This document shows positions 36,633 to 44,762 of a stretch of DNA of 64,000 bases, piece after piece; the first letter of the stretch is position 1; every line of letters starts with the position of its first letter. Location: positions 1-64,000 of the forward strand of contig CAZGNZ010000012.1 of NCBI GenBank assembly GCA_964527215.1, written 5' to 3'. Source of the DNA: CAZGNZ01 sp964527215. Lineage in GTDB: Bacteria > Fidelibacterota > Marinisomatia > SCGC-AAA003-L08 > JACNLC01. Below the pieces are notes generated by a model. It saw only the letters and a list, made by a program, of their open reading frames with translations, did no database searches and was not told the origin of the DNA. Both the position numbers and the translations under genes were made by a program.

Positions 36633-37691
36633 ATGAGACAAAAAATGATTTCAGGAATAATTTTTCTGCTGCCGATTTTCGCATTTATTTTTCCACAGAA
36701 AATGGTCAAATATCACATTGGCAGGGATTATCACAGGGATATATTAATTACCAGTCAGGAAGATGTTGCAGCAAACGAGGTAATCCTGTTGTTTACAAAT
36801 GTGATTACAAGTCATTCCCGAGTTCATGATTTCAAGTGCAGATTCATATTACCTCCCAACATCGAATTGTACAAGGAATTATTGCTGCCTGATGGAGAAA
36901 GCTATTCAAATTGGTACAAGGAACTACCGGAATTTGACTGGGAGGAGACGAATATTCGGGAGAAACTGGAATGCTGGCGAGATACTGAAGAAGGAGAATG
37001 TGACTGTGTTATTCTAAATCAAATGCAGGAAACGTTTGCGTGGCCGGTACTAGACTATTCGATACCCGTTGGGGAATCCCGGTTGATGATGTTCAATGTG
37101 GTGCCGCGGTATGCGGGGGTTGGACGAATTCAGGCGGAGATCACCTGGCGGGATGATGACGGCCGCATTCAAACCGTGGTTGAAGAGAGCGGTCTGATCA
37201 CAACCACGGTTCCCGAGTGTATTCCCTGTCCGTCAGTCTGGGCCATCGGTTTCGGTGCTGGCATGGGCATTCCTATTGGTTATGACGGGTACTACAAGAA
37301 CGGGCTTTCCGGCGGGTTCGAGATCAAGCGTATGGGTTTTCCGTGGAGAAGGACCAGTCTGGGACTCAAACTGTGCTATAACCAGCTGAATGAGGATGAA
37401 AAGCCCAATCTGATCACAAGAGCTGGGTTGCTTACTCTGGAATATGAACTGCTGGAGTTTCTGGCTCCCGTGATTGCGGCCGGATATTTCAATCAGGATC
37501 GGGAAGATGAAGAGGACGCCCTGAGCACCTTCGGCGGGATGGCCGGATTGAATGTGTACATCCCGCTGACGAATACAGCCCGAATTCAGGTGCATGGAAA
37601 TGTGTTCGGCATTGATGGGAATGTGAACGCCGATTCGGATGCCAACCAGCTGATTGGAAATATCAGTCTGGGACTGGAAGTGAAGTTGTAG
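36633..37691 (+). CDS. Exported protein with outer-membrane-like C-terminus
   Basis: A 352-residue protein; the ATG at 36633 is preceded by TTGAGGAATCA and opens a signal peptide (MRQKMISGIIFLLPIFAFIFPQ). The open frame runs to a TTG at 36561, which would put the signal inside the protein. The N-terminal half is soluble with four cysteines around CWRDTEEGECDCV. The C-terminal half (about 205-352: GFGAGMGIPIGYDGYY, LTLEYELLEFLAPVIAAGYFN, ISLGLEVKL) alternates like a small beta-barrel. Probably co-transcribed with the upstream gene and ended by the hairpin at 37780. Confidence 0.6.
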   Translation: MRQKMISGIIFLLPIFAFIFPQKMVKYHIGRDYHRDILITSQEDVAANEVILLFTNVITSHSRVHDFKCRFILPPNIELYKELLLPDGESYSNWYKELPEFDWEETNIREKLECWRDTEEGECDCVILNQMQETFAWPVLDYSIPVGESRLMMFNVVPRYAGVGRIQAEITWRDDDGRIQTVVEESGLITTTVPECIPCPSVWAIGFGAGMGIPIGYDGYYKNGLSGGFEIKRMGFPWRRTSLGLKLCYNQLNEDEKPNLITRAGLLTLEYELLEFLAPVIAAGYFNQDREDEEDALSTFGGMAGLNVYIPLTNTARIQVHGNVFGIDGNVNADSDANQLIGNISLGLEVKL

Positions 37692-37779
37692 GAGTCAGCT
37701 GCTGACGCGCTTAGGTGCACAAATTCAGCGGTTGATCTTGTACATCTCCTGGCGAAAATGCATTGGTGAACAACAGGAG

Positions 37780-37808
37780 AAAAAGCCCTCGCATGCCGGG
37801 GGCTTTTT
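37780..37808 (+). terminator. Rho-independent terminator
   Basis: AAAAGCCCTCG pairs with CCGGGGGCTTTT (one mismatch) across a short CATG loop, ending in a T-run. It lies about 90 bp after the upstream gene pair. Confidence 0.75.
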
Positions 37809-37977
37809 GCAATGATGAGAATTGCATTTTGGTGATACTCAGTCTTATGAGAATCAACAGATTATCATACCGATAAAAACCAGATTGGAAATTAATAATT
37901 TGTTGTTTCGGGTCAACTGATTTATCTAAAATTACTGCTCTGCTGCGAAGAATAGATAATGAGTTTGCAGCGTCTTT

Positions 37978-38066
37978 GGAGAGTTCGCATAATGGTATTG
38001 CAGCGGATTGCTAATCCGCCGGGCCAAATTCGGCCTGTGAGGGTTCGAGTCCCTTGCTCTCCGCCA
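37978..38066 (+). tRNA. tRNA-Ser(GCT)
   Basis: Acceptor GGAGAGT (37978-37984) pairs with GCTCTCC (38056-38062); anticodon stem GCGGA/TCCGC encloses TTGCTAA, anticodon GCT at 38010-38012. A long variable arm (GGGCC...GGCCTG) identifies a class II tRNA. Unlike the other three tRNAs in the window, CCA is encoded (38064-38066). The D loop (TAATGGTAT) is unusual for serine tRNA. It borders an A+T-rich island. Confidence 0.9.
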
Positions 38067-38070
38067 TACG

Positions 38071-38106
38071 AAAATGCCCTTCGATGAATTTCGAGGGGCA
38101 TTTTTC
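38071..38106 (+). terminator. Rho-independent terminator after tRNA-Ser(GCT)
   Basis: AAATGCCCTTCGA pairs with TCGAGGGGCATTT (one wobble pair), loop of about seven bases, followed by TTCT. Confidence 0.85.
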
Positions 38107-38236
38107 TATATAACTGTATTCACAGTTACTTACAAGGTAATCCACTTGGTTCATATTTGGAAATGTTTCCAGCCAGAATCCCTATTTTCCCTGTAAATGG
38201 GCACATATTGGGCACTGTTTTTCGCGAGAGTGTCTA

Positions 38237-38431
38237 CTATTTTAACCATTTTTCAATGTCAGACTTGATGTACCGAATTGTCCCATTAATCTTCTTATGA
38301 GGTATTTTCCCCTCACTTGCCCAGTTTTGGATTGTCTTACGAGTCATCTGTAAATAGTTTGCTACTTGCTGGGCAGTCATCACATCAGGATATAGTTGGT
38401 TTCGATCGACTAGCTTAGACTCAATCCTCAT
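38237..38431 (-). CDS. Excisionase-family helix-turn-helix protein
   Basis: A 64-residue protein with the MerR-like winged HTH of excisionases and helix_turn_helix_17 proteins: MTAQQVANYLQMTRKTIQNWASEGKIPHKKINGTIRYIKSDIEKWLK. Such proteins direct excision of integrated elements or act as small regulators. It sits 170 bp from tRNA-Ser(GCT), a common integration target, but no integrase gene is present. First gene of an A+T-rich minus-strand island (38.2-40.3 kb). Confidence 0.85.
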   Translation of the reverse strand: MRIESKLVDRNQLYPDVMTAQQVANYLQMTRKTIQNWASEGKIPHKKINGTIRYIKSDIEKWLK

Positions 38432-38543
38432 CTTATCTAGAAAGTACTTTCACCATTCAAGGCTTTCTAAATTCTAGTCAAGTCCTAAATGTTGGTGTAA
38501 AATAAATCCTTCCTTGCATTGATGTTTTTATTAAGATTAAGAT

Positions 38544-39494
38544 TCAAACCCAGACACTTTTCATTTCTCTTCTTTCGACAAGGGATGCATCCCGCAATTC
38601 CTGATAAAATTGCTTCATCTGCTTATAATTGCCTAATCCCTTAATGACATATTGTCCCGGTTTAGCTCTAATTAATTGTTCCATTAAAGTAGCCCTAATA
38701 CACACTTTAGCGTCTGAAGTTAGAATATTGAGTGGACCTCGTTTTAATGAAACCTCTTGTATTTGGTATAACCATATTGATATTTCTTTTCTAAAAAGTA
38801 TTCCTGTTTTTAAATCAATTCGGCGCTGATATATTGAATACTTTGTGGTTCTTGACTTTATAAATGTAATTATTAGTGCAATTATAAAATAGATTGCCAA
38901 CGCTACTAAACTTCCTTCATCAAAATAGTGAAAAAAACGTCTTTCTGGAATTTCACTTATGAAAAAGAGGCCAATCAGCATAATTGATAAGAACCATCCA
39001 ATTAATGATCTTAATCTTGGGTGCTTTGATATAAGTAAGTCTCCAGCGATTTTTTTCTTTGAATCAAATGTGCCATTTTCTTGAATGGTTTTTGCAAGTG
39101 ACCTATCATTTGGTGAAGTTTCTCCCAAATCTTGTGCTTCTTTTGGTGCAATTTTATTGATTTTTTCTAGTGCTTCACTGAAGTTGGGATTTATTAATAA
39201 AGCAATCCGATAGTGTTTTAATGCTTCCTTAATATTGTTGTTTTGTTCATGGACAAGTCCCAAATAATAATTTGAGAAATGGTCATCTACATTGAGTGAT
39301 ATTGCTTTTCTAAAATATTTAGCCGCCGATTCAGTTTTTTTTGTTCTAAAATGACCCACCCCTAACAAAAAGTAAGCGTGCGATACTTCATGATTAATAT
39401 TTATTATATTTTCAAGAATATCAATTGCCTCCTGTATCTTCCCAGATTCTAATAATTTTGAAGCTTCAGTTAACTTTTTTTGTACAGTATTCAT
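38544..39494 (-). CDS. TPR repeat protein with membrane-anchored bPH2 domain
   Basis: A 316-residue protein. Residues about 1-115 hold three TPR units (ESGKIQEAIDILENIININHEVSHAYFLLG and following). Residues about 165-215 contain two transmembrane helices, and about 215-310 form a bacterial PH-like domain of the bPH2/YdbS type (YSIYQRRIDLKTGILFRKEISIWLYQIQEVSLKRG). The family suggests a membrane-surface scaffold, role unknown. Base use is strikingly A+T-rich compared with the flanking chromosome, in line with transfer on an island. Confidence 0.75.
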   Translation of the reverse strand: MNTVQKKLTEASKLLESGKIQEAIDILENIININHEVSHAYFLLGVGHFRTKKTESAAKYFRKAISLNVDDHFSNYYLGLVHEQNNNIKEALKHYRIALLINPNFSEALEKINKIAPKEAQDLGETSPNDRSLAKTIQENGTFDSKKKIAGDLLISKHPRLRSLIGWFLSIMLIGLFFISEIPERRFFHYFDEGSLVALAIYFIIALIITFIKSRTTKYSIYQRRIDLKTGILFRKEISIWLYQIQEVSLKRGPLNILTSDAKVCIRATLMEQLIRAKPGQYVIKGLGNYKQMKQFYQELRDASLVERREMKSVWV

Positions 39495-39546
39495 ATTATT
39501 AACTCCATAAGAAATGACGTAAGCATAATTATCCTTACGTTATGAC

Positions 39547-40275
39547 TCAATTTCCATGTACATTGGGTGGTGATTCTGTATTATCTGCCTCGTGAGTAAT
39601 TCCACCGCCTACACCACCATCTGATGCATCGTTATCCATGTTCGTTTTTGTCATATCCAGTTCCCCATCTGCTTTTTCTACTCCTTCAGGAGCATATGCC
39701 GATGTTTCCTCACCATCTGATACATCGTTATCCATGTTTGTTTTTGTCATATCCAGCTCCCCATCTGCTTTTTCTACTCCTTCAGGAGCATCTTCCGATG
39801 TTTCCTCACCATCTGATGCATCGTTATCCATGTTTGTTTTTGTTATATCCAGCTCCCCGTCCGCTTTTTCTATTCCTTCAGGAACATCTACCGATGCTTC
39901 CTCACCATCTGATACATCGTTATCCATGTTCGTTTTTGTCATATCCAGCTCCCCGTCTGCTTTTTCTACTCCTTCAGGAGCATTAGTGGGGGTCCCTTCA
40001 CTTATTTCATTCTGATGACGGTCTTCACCTATTATTGTTGAAGATCCATTTTTTAATGGTGTTTTAAAATTTCGCAGTTCTTGGGTCCCAACAGCAATGT
40101 CTTTAACATGTCCCCAATTTTGAATCTTATGTTGAGCATACCAAGAAAGGGAGATAGGGCCTACCCACAACGGAGATATAATCGTTAATCCTATCCTAAT
40201 AGCCTTTGGAATTGATGGACTCCAATTCATTGGTATTGATCTGTATATTATAGTTTTTTTGACATTGTCTGGCAT
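39547..40275 (-). CDS. Protein with acidic 32-residue tandem repeats
   Basis: A 242-residue protein. Residues 1-85 hold a mildly hydrophobic segment (about 27-45, IGLTIISPLWVGPISLSWY). Residues about 101-222 are four copies of a 32-residue unit beginning E-G-V/I-E-K-A-D-G-E-L, the last incomplete, rich in Asp and Glu and probably disordered. The tail is Gly-rich. No family is recognised. It lies upstream of the TPR/bPH2 gene on the same strand, 52 bp apart, so the two may be co-expressed. The repeated DNA also gives long spurious frames on the plus strand. Confidence 0.65.
   Translation of the reverse strand: MPDNVKKTIIYRSIPMNWSPSIPKAIRIGLTIISPLWVGPISLSWYAQHKIQNWGHVKDIAVGTQELRNFKTPLKNGSSTIIGEDRHQNEISEGTPTNAPEGVEKADGELDMTKTNMDNDVSDGEEASVDVPEGIEKADGELDITKTNMDNDASDGEETSEDAPEGVEKADGELDMTKTNMDNDVSDGEETSAYAPEGVEKADGELDMTKTNMDNDASDGGVGGGITHEADNTESPPNVHGN
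39610..39975. repeat. 96-bp tandem repeat (about 3.8 copies) in coding sequence
   Basis: The motif CTCCTTCAGGA or its variants recurs at exact 96-bp intervals (39685, 39781, 39877, 39973). Unit boundaries at the Glu codon are 39975, 39879, 39783 and 39687. Units differ by only a few bases, so the array is young or being homogenised. Confidence 0.9.
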
Positions 40276-40602
40276 TTAATTAACTCCAATTCCTTATCTA
40301 ATAGGTACAATTAATTTTTCCATCACAAGTGTATATTTGAATCAGATATGCTTAAATACTATGCTCCATCGACTCACATTCTGAATCAAATAACACTTTG
40401 TGCATTATCTATATTTGAGATCGAAATTATTGAATTGGAAATTTATTGTAGATATCGGAAAGACAATTGTCTTAGAAGTTATCGGCCCCAGCTTCGGTTC
40501 GGCACACAATCGTGACTTGTGTTATTTTATCTAATTTCGACAATAAAATATACAACACATTGATGATTGAGAAAAGGCAGGACCAAACCTAGACGCATTC
40601 AC
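40276..40602. other. A+T-rich intergenic stretch at the island edge
   Basis: About 330 bp with no ORF. It contains the hairpin ACACAA-TCGTGAC-TTGTGT near 40505-40523, followed by T-rich sequence, which may act as a terminator. It marks the return to normal base composition. No direct repeat of the tRNA-Ser 3' end was found here. Confidence 0.4.
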
Positions 40603-41775
40603 TCAATTCTTATTCTTAACATACCTTTTTTTCTTCCTCGGTTTTCCCGGCTCAGGGCTCTGATTCAAAGGATTTCTCCCCAGCCATTGGGCCTTGATTT
40701 TTTTGCGGCTTATCAGGCTTTTAACCCGGTGAATATCCCCTTTTTTAATAAAGGAAAAAGCTTTCCCGCTGCGGCCCATGCGTCCGGTCCGGCCGGTCCG
40801 GTGGGTATATTGATCCAGCTTGGACGGGAAATCCCAGTTGATGATCACAGACACATGACTGAAATCCAGTCCGCGACCGGCTACATCGGTGGCAATCATG
40901 TACTTCAGCCTGCCGCGCTTGAACCGGTTGAAAATGGAGGTGCGTTTCGGCTGGGGCAGGGCACCATGAATGTACTCAATATCCTTGAGTTTCCCTTTCA
41001 GGTCCCGGAAAAGTCTTTCAACACCGTGCCGGGTATCACAAAAAATAATCACCTGCTGGGTCGTCTCTTTTTCCAGGAAATCCAGCAATGCCCCGATCCT
41101 GTTTCTGGGATGAATATACTGGAACCAGTGAGAAATGCTGTCGGGTGAAGGTTTGCTGCGGATCAGGTTGACAACACTGGGATCCACCAAAATGTCCTTT
41201 GCCAGTCGTTTGGTGTTTTTACCGGCAGTAGCGGAGAAAAGCAGGGTCTGGTGCTTCACATGAATGCAGGACAGGATGAATTCGATATCCTCCAGAAACC
41301 CCTCCTTGAGCAGCTCATCCGCCTCATCAAGAATGGCCATTTTCACGTGGGGAAAATCCAAAACCCCGTCATACATCAGATCCATCAGCCGGCCCGGCGT
41401 TGCCACCAGAATGTGGACGGTGGATTTCAAACGAACCACATTGGCGACTTTTGGGGTTTTTCCAAAAACGGCATAAGTAATAACATCAGAGCCCTTGGCC
41501 AGCTTGCTGATCTCATTCACATACTGGATACAGAGCTCCCGGGTCGGAACGATGACGAGTGCCTGTATTTTATTCAGTCTGGTGTCTATGCGCTGCAGCA
41601 TGGGGATGCCGCAGGCCACTGTTTTACCGGACCCGGTTTCAGCCAGAGCCCAGAGGTCACGTCCCTCAGTTATGATGGGGTAGGCAGCTTCCTGGATGGG
41701 CGTCATCTCTGTGATGCCCATATTGTTGACTGCCGAGACAATATTGGCGGGAAGGTTCAGTTCGGAAAATTTCAT
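40603..41775 (-). CDS. DEAD-box ATP-dependent RNA helicase
   Basis: A 390-residue RNA helicase with motifs in order: TPIQEAAYP (Q motif), AETGSGKT (I), VPTRELCIQ (Ia), VATPGRLMDL, LDEADELL (II), FSATAG (III), and the C-terminal IIFCDTRHGVERLF, ATDVAGRGLDF and HRTGRTGRMG (VI). The basic tail (PGKPRKKKRYVKNKN) probably binds RNA. I prefer the ATG at 41775 (MKFSELNLP), which matches the family start; the frame extends nine codons to 41802. Likely role: ribosome assembly or RNA remodelling; the exact subfamily is not clear. Confidence 0.92.
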   Translation of the reverse strand: MKFSELNLPANIVSAVNNMGITEMTPIQEAAYPIITEGRDLWALAETGSGKTVACGIPMLQRIDTRLNKIQALVIVPTRELCIQYVNEISKLAKGSDVITYAVFGKTPKVANVVRLKSTVHILVATPGRLMDLMYDGVLDFPHVKMAILDEADELLKEGFLEDIEFILSCIHVKHQTLLFSATAGKNTKRLAKDILVDPSVVNLIRSKPSPDSISHWFQYIHPRNRIGALLDFLEKETTQQVIIFCDTRHGVERLFRDLKGKLKDIEYIHGALPQPKRTSIFNRFKRGRLKYMIATDVAGRGLDFSHVSVIINWDFPSKLDQYTHRTGRTGRMGRSGKAFSFIKKGDIHRVKSLISRKKIKAQWLGRNPLNQSPEPGKPRKKKRYVKNKN

Positions 41776-42141
41776 CAATTCATCTTTCAAGTTAAGCCGC
41801 ATTGGAAAACCCGCATCCTCAGGCCGTTGGGATGGTATCAGTTCTGTTCGCTTCCAGCTGTCTTCGGACCCTGCTGCCCATTACAAAAACTGGTCGAGAT
41901 AAACCATGCACAAGACTTAGGTTAAGGATGATTGCAGGATGATACCCAATGAATTCTGATGAATGGCTTACGGGAAAATGAAACGCAGAACCGCACCAAA
42001 TGTCAGGGACCGCCTGCCGCCCAACTCCTGCCGACTCAGCTCAATCAGGAGGTTTGTTGTGATGAAAACAGGACCATTCTTCGCCTTGAACAGACTAATT
42101 TAGACGCCGCGGCAATGGGTTTATTTTTCAAAAAGGACAGT

Positions 42142-43590
42142 ATGAATCAGAATATCATCAAACAGTTCTGCAGCTGCATCGGCAGTTCATTCGTCATTCG
42201 GGAACCGGACGCCTGTGAGGCTTATGCCCAGGATGAATACCCCGGACGAAAGTTTTACCAGATTCCCGGAATCGTATTAAAACCGGGCTCTGCATCAGAG
42301 GTTGCTGCAGTGATGCGGATTTGCAGCGATAACAAAATTCCTGTGACGGTTCGCGGCGGCGGAACGGGACTTGCGGGTGCCTGTGTCCCGAATCCAGGCG
42401 GTATCGTATTGTCAATGGAACGATTGAATCGACTGGTAGATGCAGATTCTGAGAATCAGACCATAACCGTGGAAGCCGGAATGACTCTTTCCCGATTCTA
42501 TCGCGAAGTGGCGAAAACCGGCTTGTATTTTCCACCGCATCCCGGAGACGACGGGGCATTTACCGGCGGGATCGCTGCCACCAATGCCGGAGGTGCAAGA
42601 GCCGTAAAACATGGTACAGTCCGCAAATTCATCCGGGGGATGGAAGCCGTGACCGCTCAGGGAGATATCCTGCAGCTTGGCGGGAAATATATCAAATCCA
42701 GCAGCGGATATCCCCTGATGCAGCTCATCATCGGTTCGGAAGGAACCCTGGCGGTAATCACCCAAATTACATTCTCTCTGGTTCCTGCACCGAAAGCGCA
42801 GTGCACCTTGGTGGTTCCGTTTGCATCCGTTACCGAAGCCATTGATTCAGTATCTGCCATCCTGAATGCCGGCCAGATACCGCTGGCAGCAGAGTTTGTC
42901 GAACACCCGGTACTGAGACTGGCTGAGAATATGACCGGACTCCGCTGGCCCGCTGAGGATGGGTCCGCATCACTTATGTTTATTCTGGATGGGAACAGCG
43001 AGGATCAAGTGATGGACCAGGCGGTGAAAATGGGTGAAATTCTTCAGCGAAACGGAGCGCTGGATATACTGGTGGCCCAGGAAAAACGGCAGCAGGCCGA
43101 TATACTTAAACTGAGGTCAGTTCTCTATGAGGCACTGCGTCCCGGTGTGGCCGATATGTTTGACATTTCCCTGCCCAGATCTGAAATCACCGGACACATC
43201 ACGGCGATCCATCAGCTGGAAGAAAGGCTGAACATTCATCTGCCGACCTATGGGCATGCCGGCGACGGCAACCTCCATACCCACTATATGCGCAGGGAAA
43301 TTAAAGACGGTGCACTGAGTACGGAAATTCCGAACTGGGAAATACTCCTTCCTGATGTTCAAAATTCATTATTTTCCGACGTGCGGAAGCGGGGCGGTGT
43401 GATATCGGGAGAACATGGAATCGGGCTGGCTAAACGGAAGCAGTTAAAATCATTTATGGATCCGGTGCAGCTGGAGCTGATGAAGGGAATAAAAAAACAG
43501 TTTGATCCGCAGTGCGTTCTGAATCCCGGAAAAATATTTGAATCCGCCAGTGGGCGGGTTTTTAATCCGTCTCCTGACGGAGAAGTGTAA
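42142..43590 (+). CDS. FAD-linked oxidase, GlcD (glycolate/D-lactate dehydrogenase) family
   Basis: A 482-residue flavoprotein: FAD_binding_4 domain (PGIVLKPGSASEVAAVMRIC, TVRGGGTGLAGACVPN, PPHPGDDGAFTGGIAATNAGGARAVKHG) and a C-terminal FAD-oxidase domain with YGHAGDGNLHTHYM and SGEHGIGLAKR. It oxidises a 2-hydroxy acid such as glycolate or D-lactate; the exact substrate is unknown. ATG at 42142 has AAAGGACAGT upstream; the frame extends to 41959 but lacks family similarity. The family's usual ending LNPGKIF is followed here by 16 extra residues encoded by a dispersed repeat. Confidence 0.9.
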   Translation: MNQNIIKQFCSCIGSSFVIREPDACEAYAQDEYPGRKFYQIPGIVLKPGSASEVAAVMRICSDNKIPVTVRGGGTGLAGACVPNPGGIVLSMERLNRLVDADSENQTITVEAGMTLSRFYREVAKTGLYFPPHPGDDGAFTGGIAATNAGGARAVKHGTVRKFIRGMEAVTAQGDILQLGGKYIKSSSGYPLMQLIIGSEGTLAVITQITFSLVPAPKAQCTLVVPFASVTEAIDSVSAILNAGQIPLAAEFVEHPVLRLAENMTGLRWPAEDGSASLMFILDGNSEDQVMDQAVKMGEILQRNGALDILVAQEKRQQADILKLRSVLYEALRPGVADMFDISLPRSEITGHITAIHQLEERLNIHLPTYGHAGDGNLHTHYMRREIKDGALSTEIPNWEILLPDVQNSLFSDVRKRGGVISGEHGIGLAKRKQLKSFMDPVQLELMKGIKKQFDPQCVLNPGKIFESASGRVFNPSPDGEV

Positions 43591-43706
43591 TTGGGTGCAT
43601 TCCCCGCCGCTTGTTGAAAATCCGCCATTTGGCGTGGCGGCAAAATGAAAAATGATTATATCACTAATGATACCTCACCCGTCAGCTGACGGGCGGGGAA
43701 ATTCAT
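43540..43706 (+). repeat. Palindromic dispersed repeat, copy A (enters the GlcD-like gene)
   Basis: About 167 bp similar to copy B: AATCCGCCAGTGGGCGGG, CTCCTGAC, GTGCATTCCCCGCCGCTTG, AATCCGCCATTTGGCGTGG, and the perfect palindrome CCCGTCAGCTGACGGG followed by CGGGGAAATTCATTGA. The first 51 bp are coding (last residues of the oxidase). The second half is almost identical to copy C, with the shared block AAAAATGATTATATCACTAA. Confidence 0.85.
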
Positions 43707-43740
43707 TGATGCCGACCTGCACTGTCACCACAGAAATTTT

Positions 43741-43778
43741 AAAAGAAAAGCAAAAGGCTGCGATATCCACAGCCTTTT
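43741..43778 (-). terminator. Rho-independent terminator of tRNA-Ser(TGA)
   Basis: AAAAGGCTG (43752-43760) pairs with CAGCCTTTT (43770-43778). On the minus strand the hairpin is followed by GCTTTTCTTTT, so it terminates transcription from the tRNA-Ser gene 67 bp away. It may also serve the plus strand. Confidence 0.8.
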
Positions 43779-43845
43779 AAAAAGTTGAACTTCATCCAAC
43801 CGGAAGTTCGTTCCGCAGCCGGCGAATCTTTCGTCAGCCTGCCTG

Positions 43846-43929
43846 CGGAGGATGAGGGACTCGAACCCCCAAGGGCGCAAACCCGGCGGTTTTCAAGACC
43901 GCTGCCTTACCAATTAGGACTAATCCTCC
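43846..43929 (-). tRNA. tRNA-Ser(TGA)
   Basis: On the minus strand, acceptor GGAGGAT pairs with ATCCTCC, with the anticodon loop CTTGAAA (anticodon TGA, complement of 43893-43895), a long variable arm (class II) and T arm GGGGGTTCGAGTCCC. CCA is not encoded. Confidence 0.92.
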
Positions 43930-44024
43930 CGTTATTATCTGGCACCGTATTTACAGGGTGTCAAATAAAGTCGGCAAATTTATTGCCTTATGCAATCACG
44001 GAAAAAGGTTAATTTTTCGAAGAA

Positions 44025-44294
44025 TTAAATTTCTTCCCTGTAATTGATTTTACAGCCGCATCCGTCCCACATCCGTTCATATGTCTCTAAACGGTCGCTG
44101 ACAAATTTCCGGGCGCTATCCAGGGAATCAGACTTCCGCAGCAGAATCTCCTTTTTATCGGATTCTTCAATAATTAAATATTCATGATCCTTTCGCATAA
44201 TAGCAATCAACCCGCAGATGCAGGTGTCATGTTCCTGAACCAGTTCAGAAGAATCCCTGAGTTCACGGAGTTGATCAGCGCTGATAATTTCCAT
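44025..44294 (-). CDS. Small hypothetical protein
   Basis: An 89-residue soluble protein, acidic N-terminus, with a CxC-type motif (TCICGL, residues about 24-29) and a second Cys pair near the end (GCGCKI). The cysteines could bind a metal, but this is inference. The RBS GAGGAAT lies 4 bases upstream of ATG. Flanked by tRNA-Ser(TGA) and palindromic repeat copy B; no recognised family. Confidence 0.55.
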   Translation of the reverse strand: MEIISADQLRELRDSSELVQEHDTCICGLIAIMRKDHEYLIIEESDKKEILLRKSDSLDSARKFVSDRLETYERMWDGCGCKINYREEI

Positions 44295-44341
44295 TGCGTA
44301 TTCCTCAGATTAAATTACTTTCAGGTCAGTTCCGGTAGGTT

Positions 44342-44510
44342 TGAAACCGCCAGTTGGCGGGTTTTAATTCCTCTCCTGACAGACATGTGTAACAGGGTGC
44401 ATTCCCCGCCGCTTGTTGAAAATCCGCCATTTGGCATGCCGGCGAAATAGTTAATGCCCCGATCGATTACTGAACCCCCGTCACGTCAGCTGACGGGCGG
44501 GGAAATTCAT
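44342..44510 (+). repeat. Palindromic dispersed repeat, copy B
   Basis: About 169 bp in the same order as copy A: ACCGCCAGTTGGCGGGTTTT, CTCTCCTGACAGAC, GTGCATTCCCCGCCGCTTG, AATCCGCCATTTGGC, GCCGGCGAAA, then CGTCAGCTGACGGGCGGGG and AAATTCATTTG. Copies A and B lie 800 bp apart in the same orientation and flank tRNA-Ser(TGA) and the small gene at 44025. Confidence 0.85.
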
Positions 44511-44727
44511 TTGCAGCACCATTACAAACCATATGGGTTGAACACCGGGGCTGAATCCTGACCGGAATTCCGTTTCGTGCCGCACATGTCCGCCCTGTCT
44601 GTCATACAGGCATTGGACGGATAAACCTCAGTATCCCCGGTCATAATGCTGAAAAAACGGATTGGATTTCCACTTGCTCCGGATTCCTGCTGATTCTTAT
44701 TGCACCTGAAAAATCCAATTATCCGTG

Positions 44728-44757
44728 TTGTAATAATACGAACGATCGTACTAATAT
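44728..44757 (+). promoter_or_regulatory. Promoter and TetR-type operator of the TetR/hydrolase pair
   Basis: A -35-like TTGTAA (44728-44733) and -10-like TAATAT (44752-44757) are separated by 18 bp, and the inverted repeat TACGA-ACGA-TCGTA (44737-44750) lies between them, an ideal position for repression. The predicted transcription start falls at about 44763-44765, on or beside the ATG of the regulator gene. Confidence 0.5.
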
Positions 44758-44762
44758 TCCAT

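Noticed and set aside
39638..40015. Plus-strand ORFs of 120 and 125 residues opposite the acidic-repeat protein
   Set aside because: Mirror frames caused by the 96-bp tandem repeat.
38100..40600. Search for attL/attR direct repeat of the tRNA-Ser 3' end
   Set aside because: No second copy of the tRNA end was found by eye, so an intact integrative element is not claimed.
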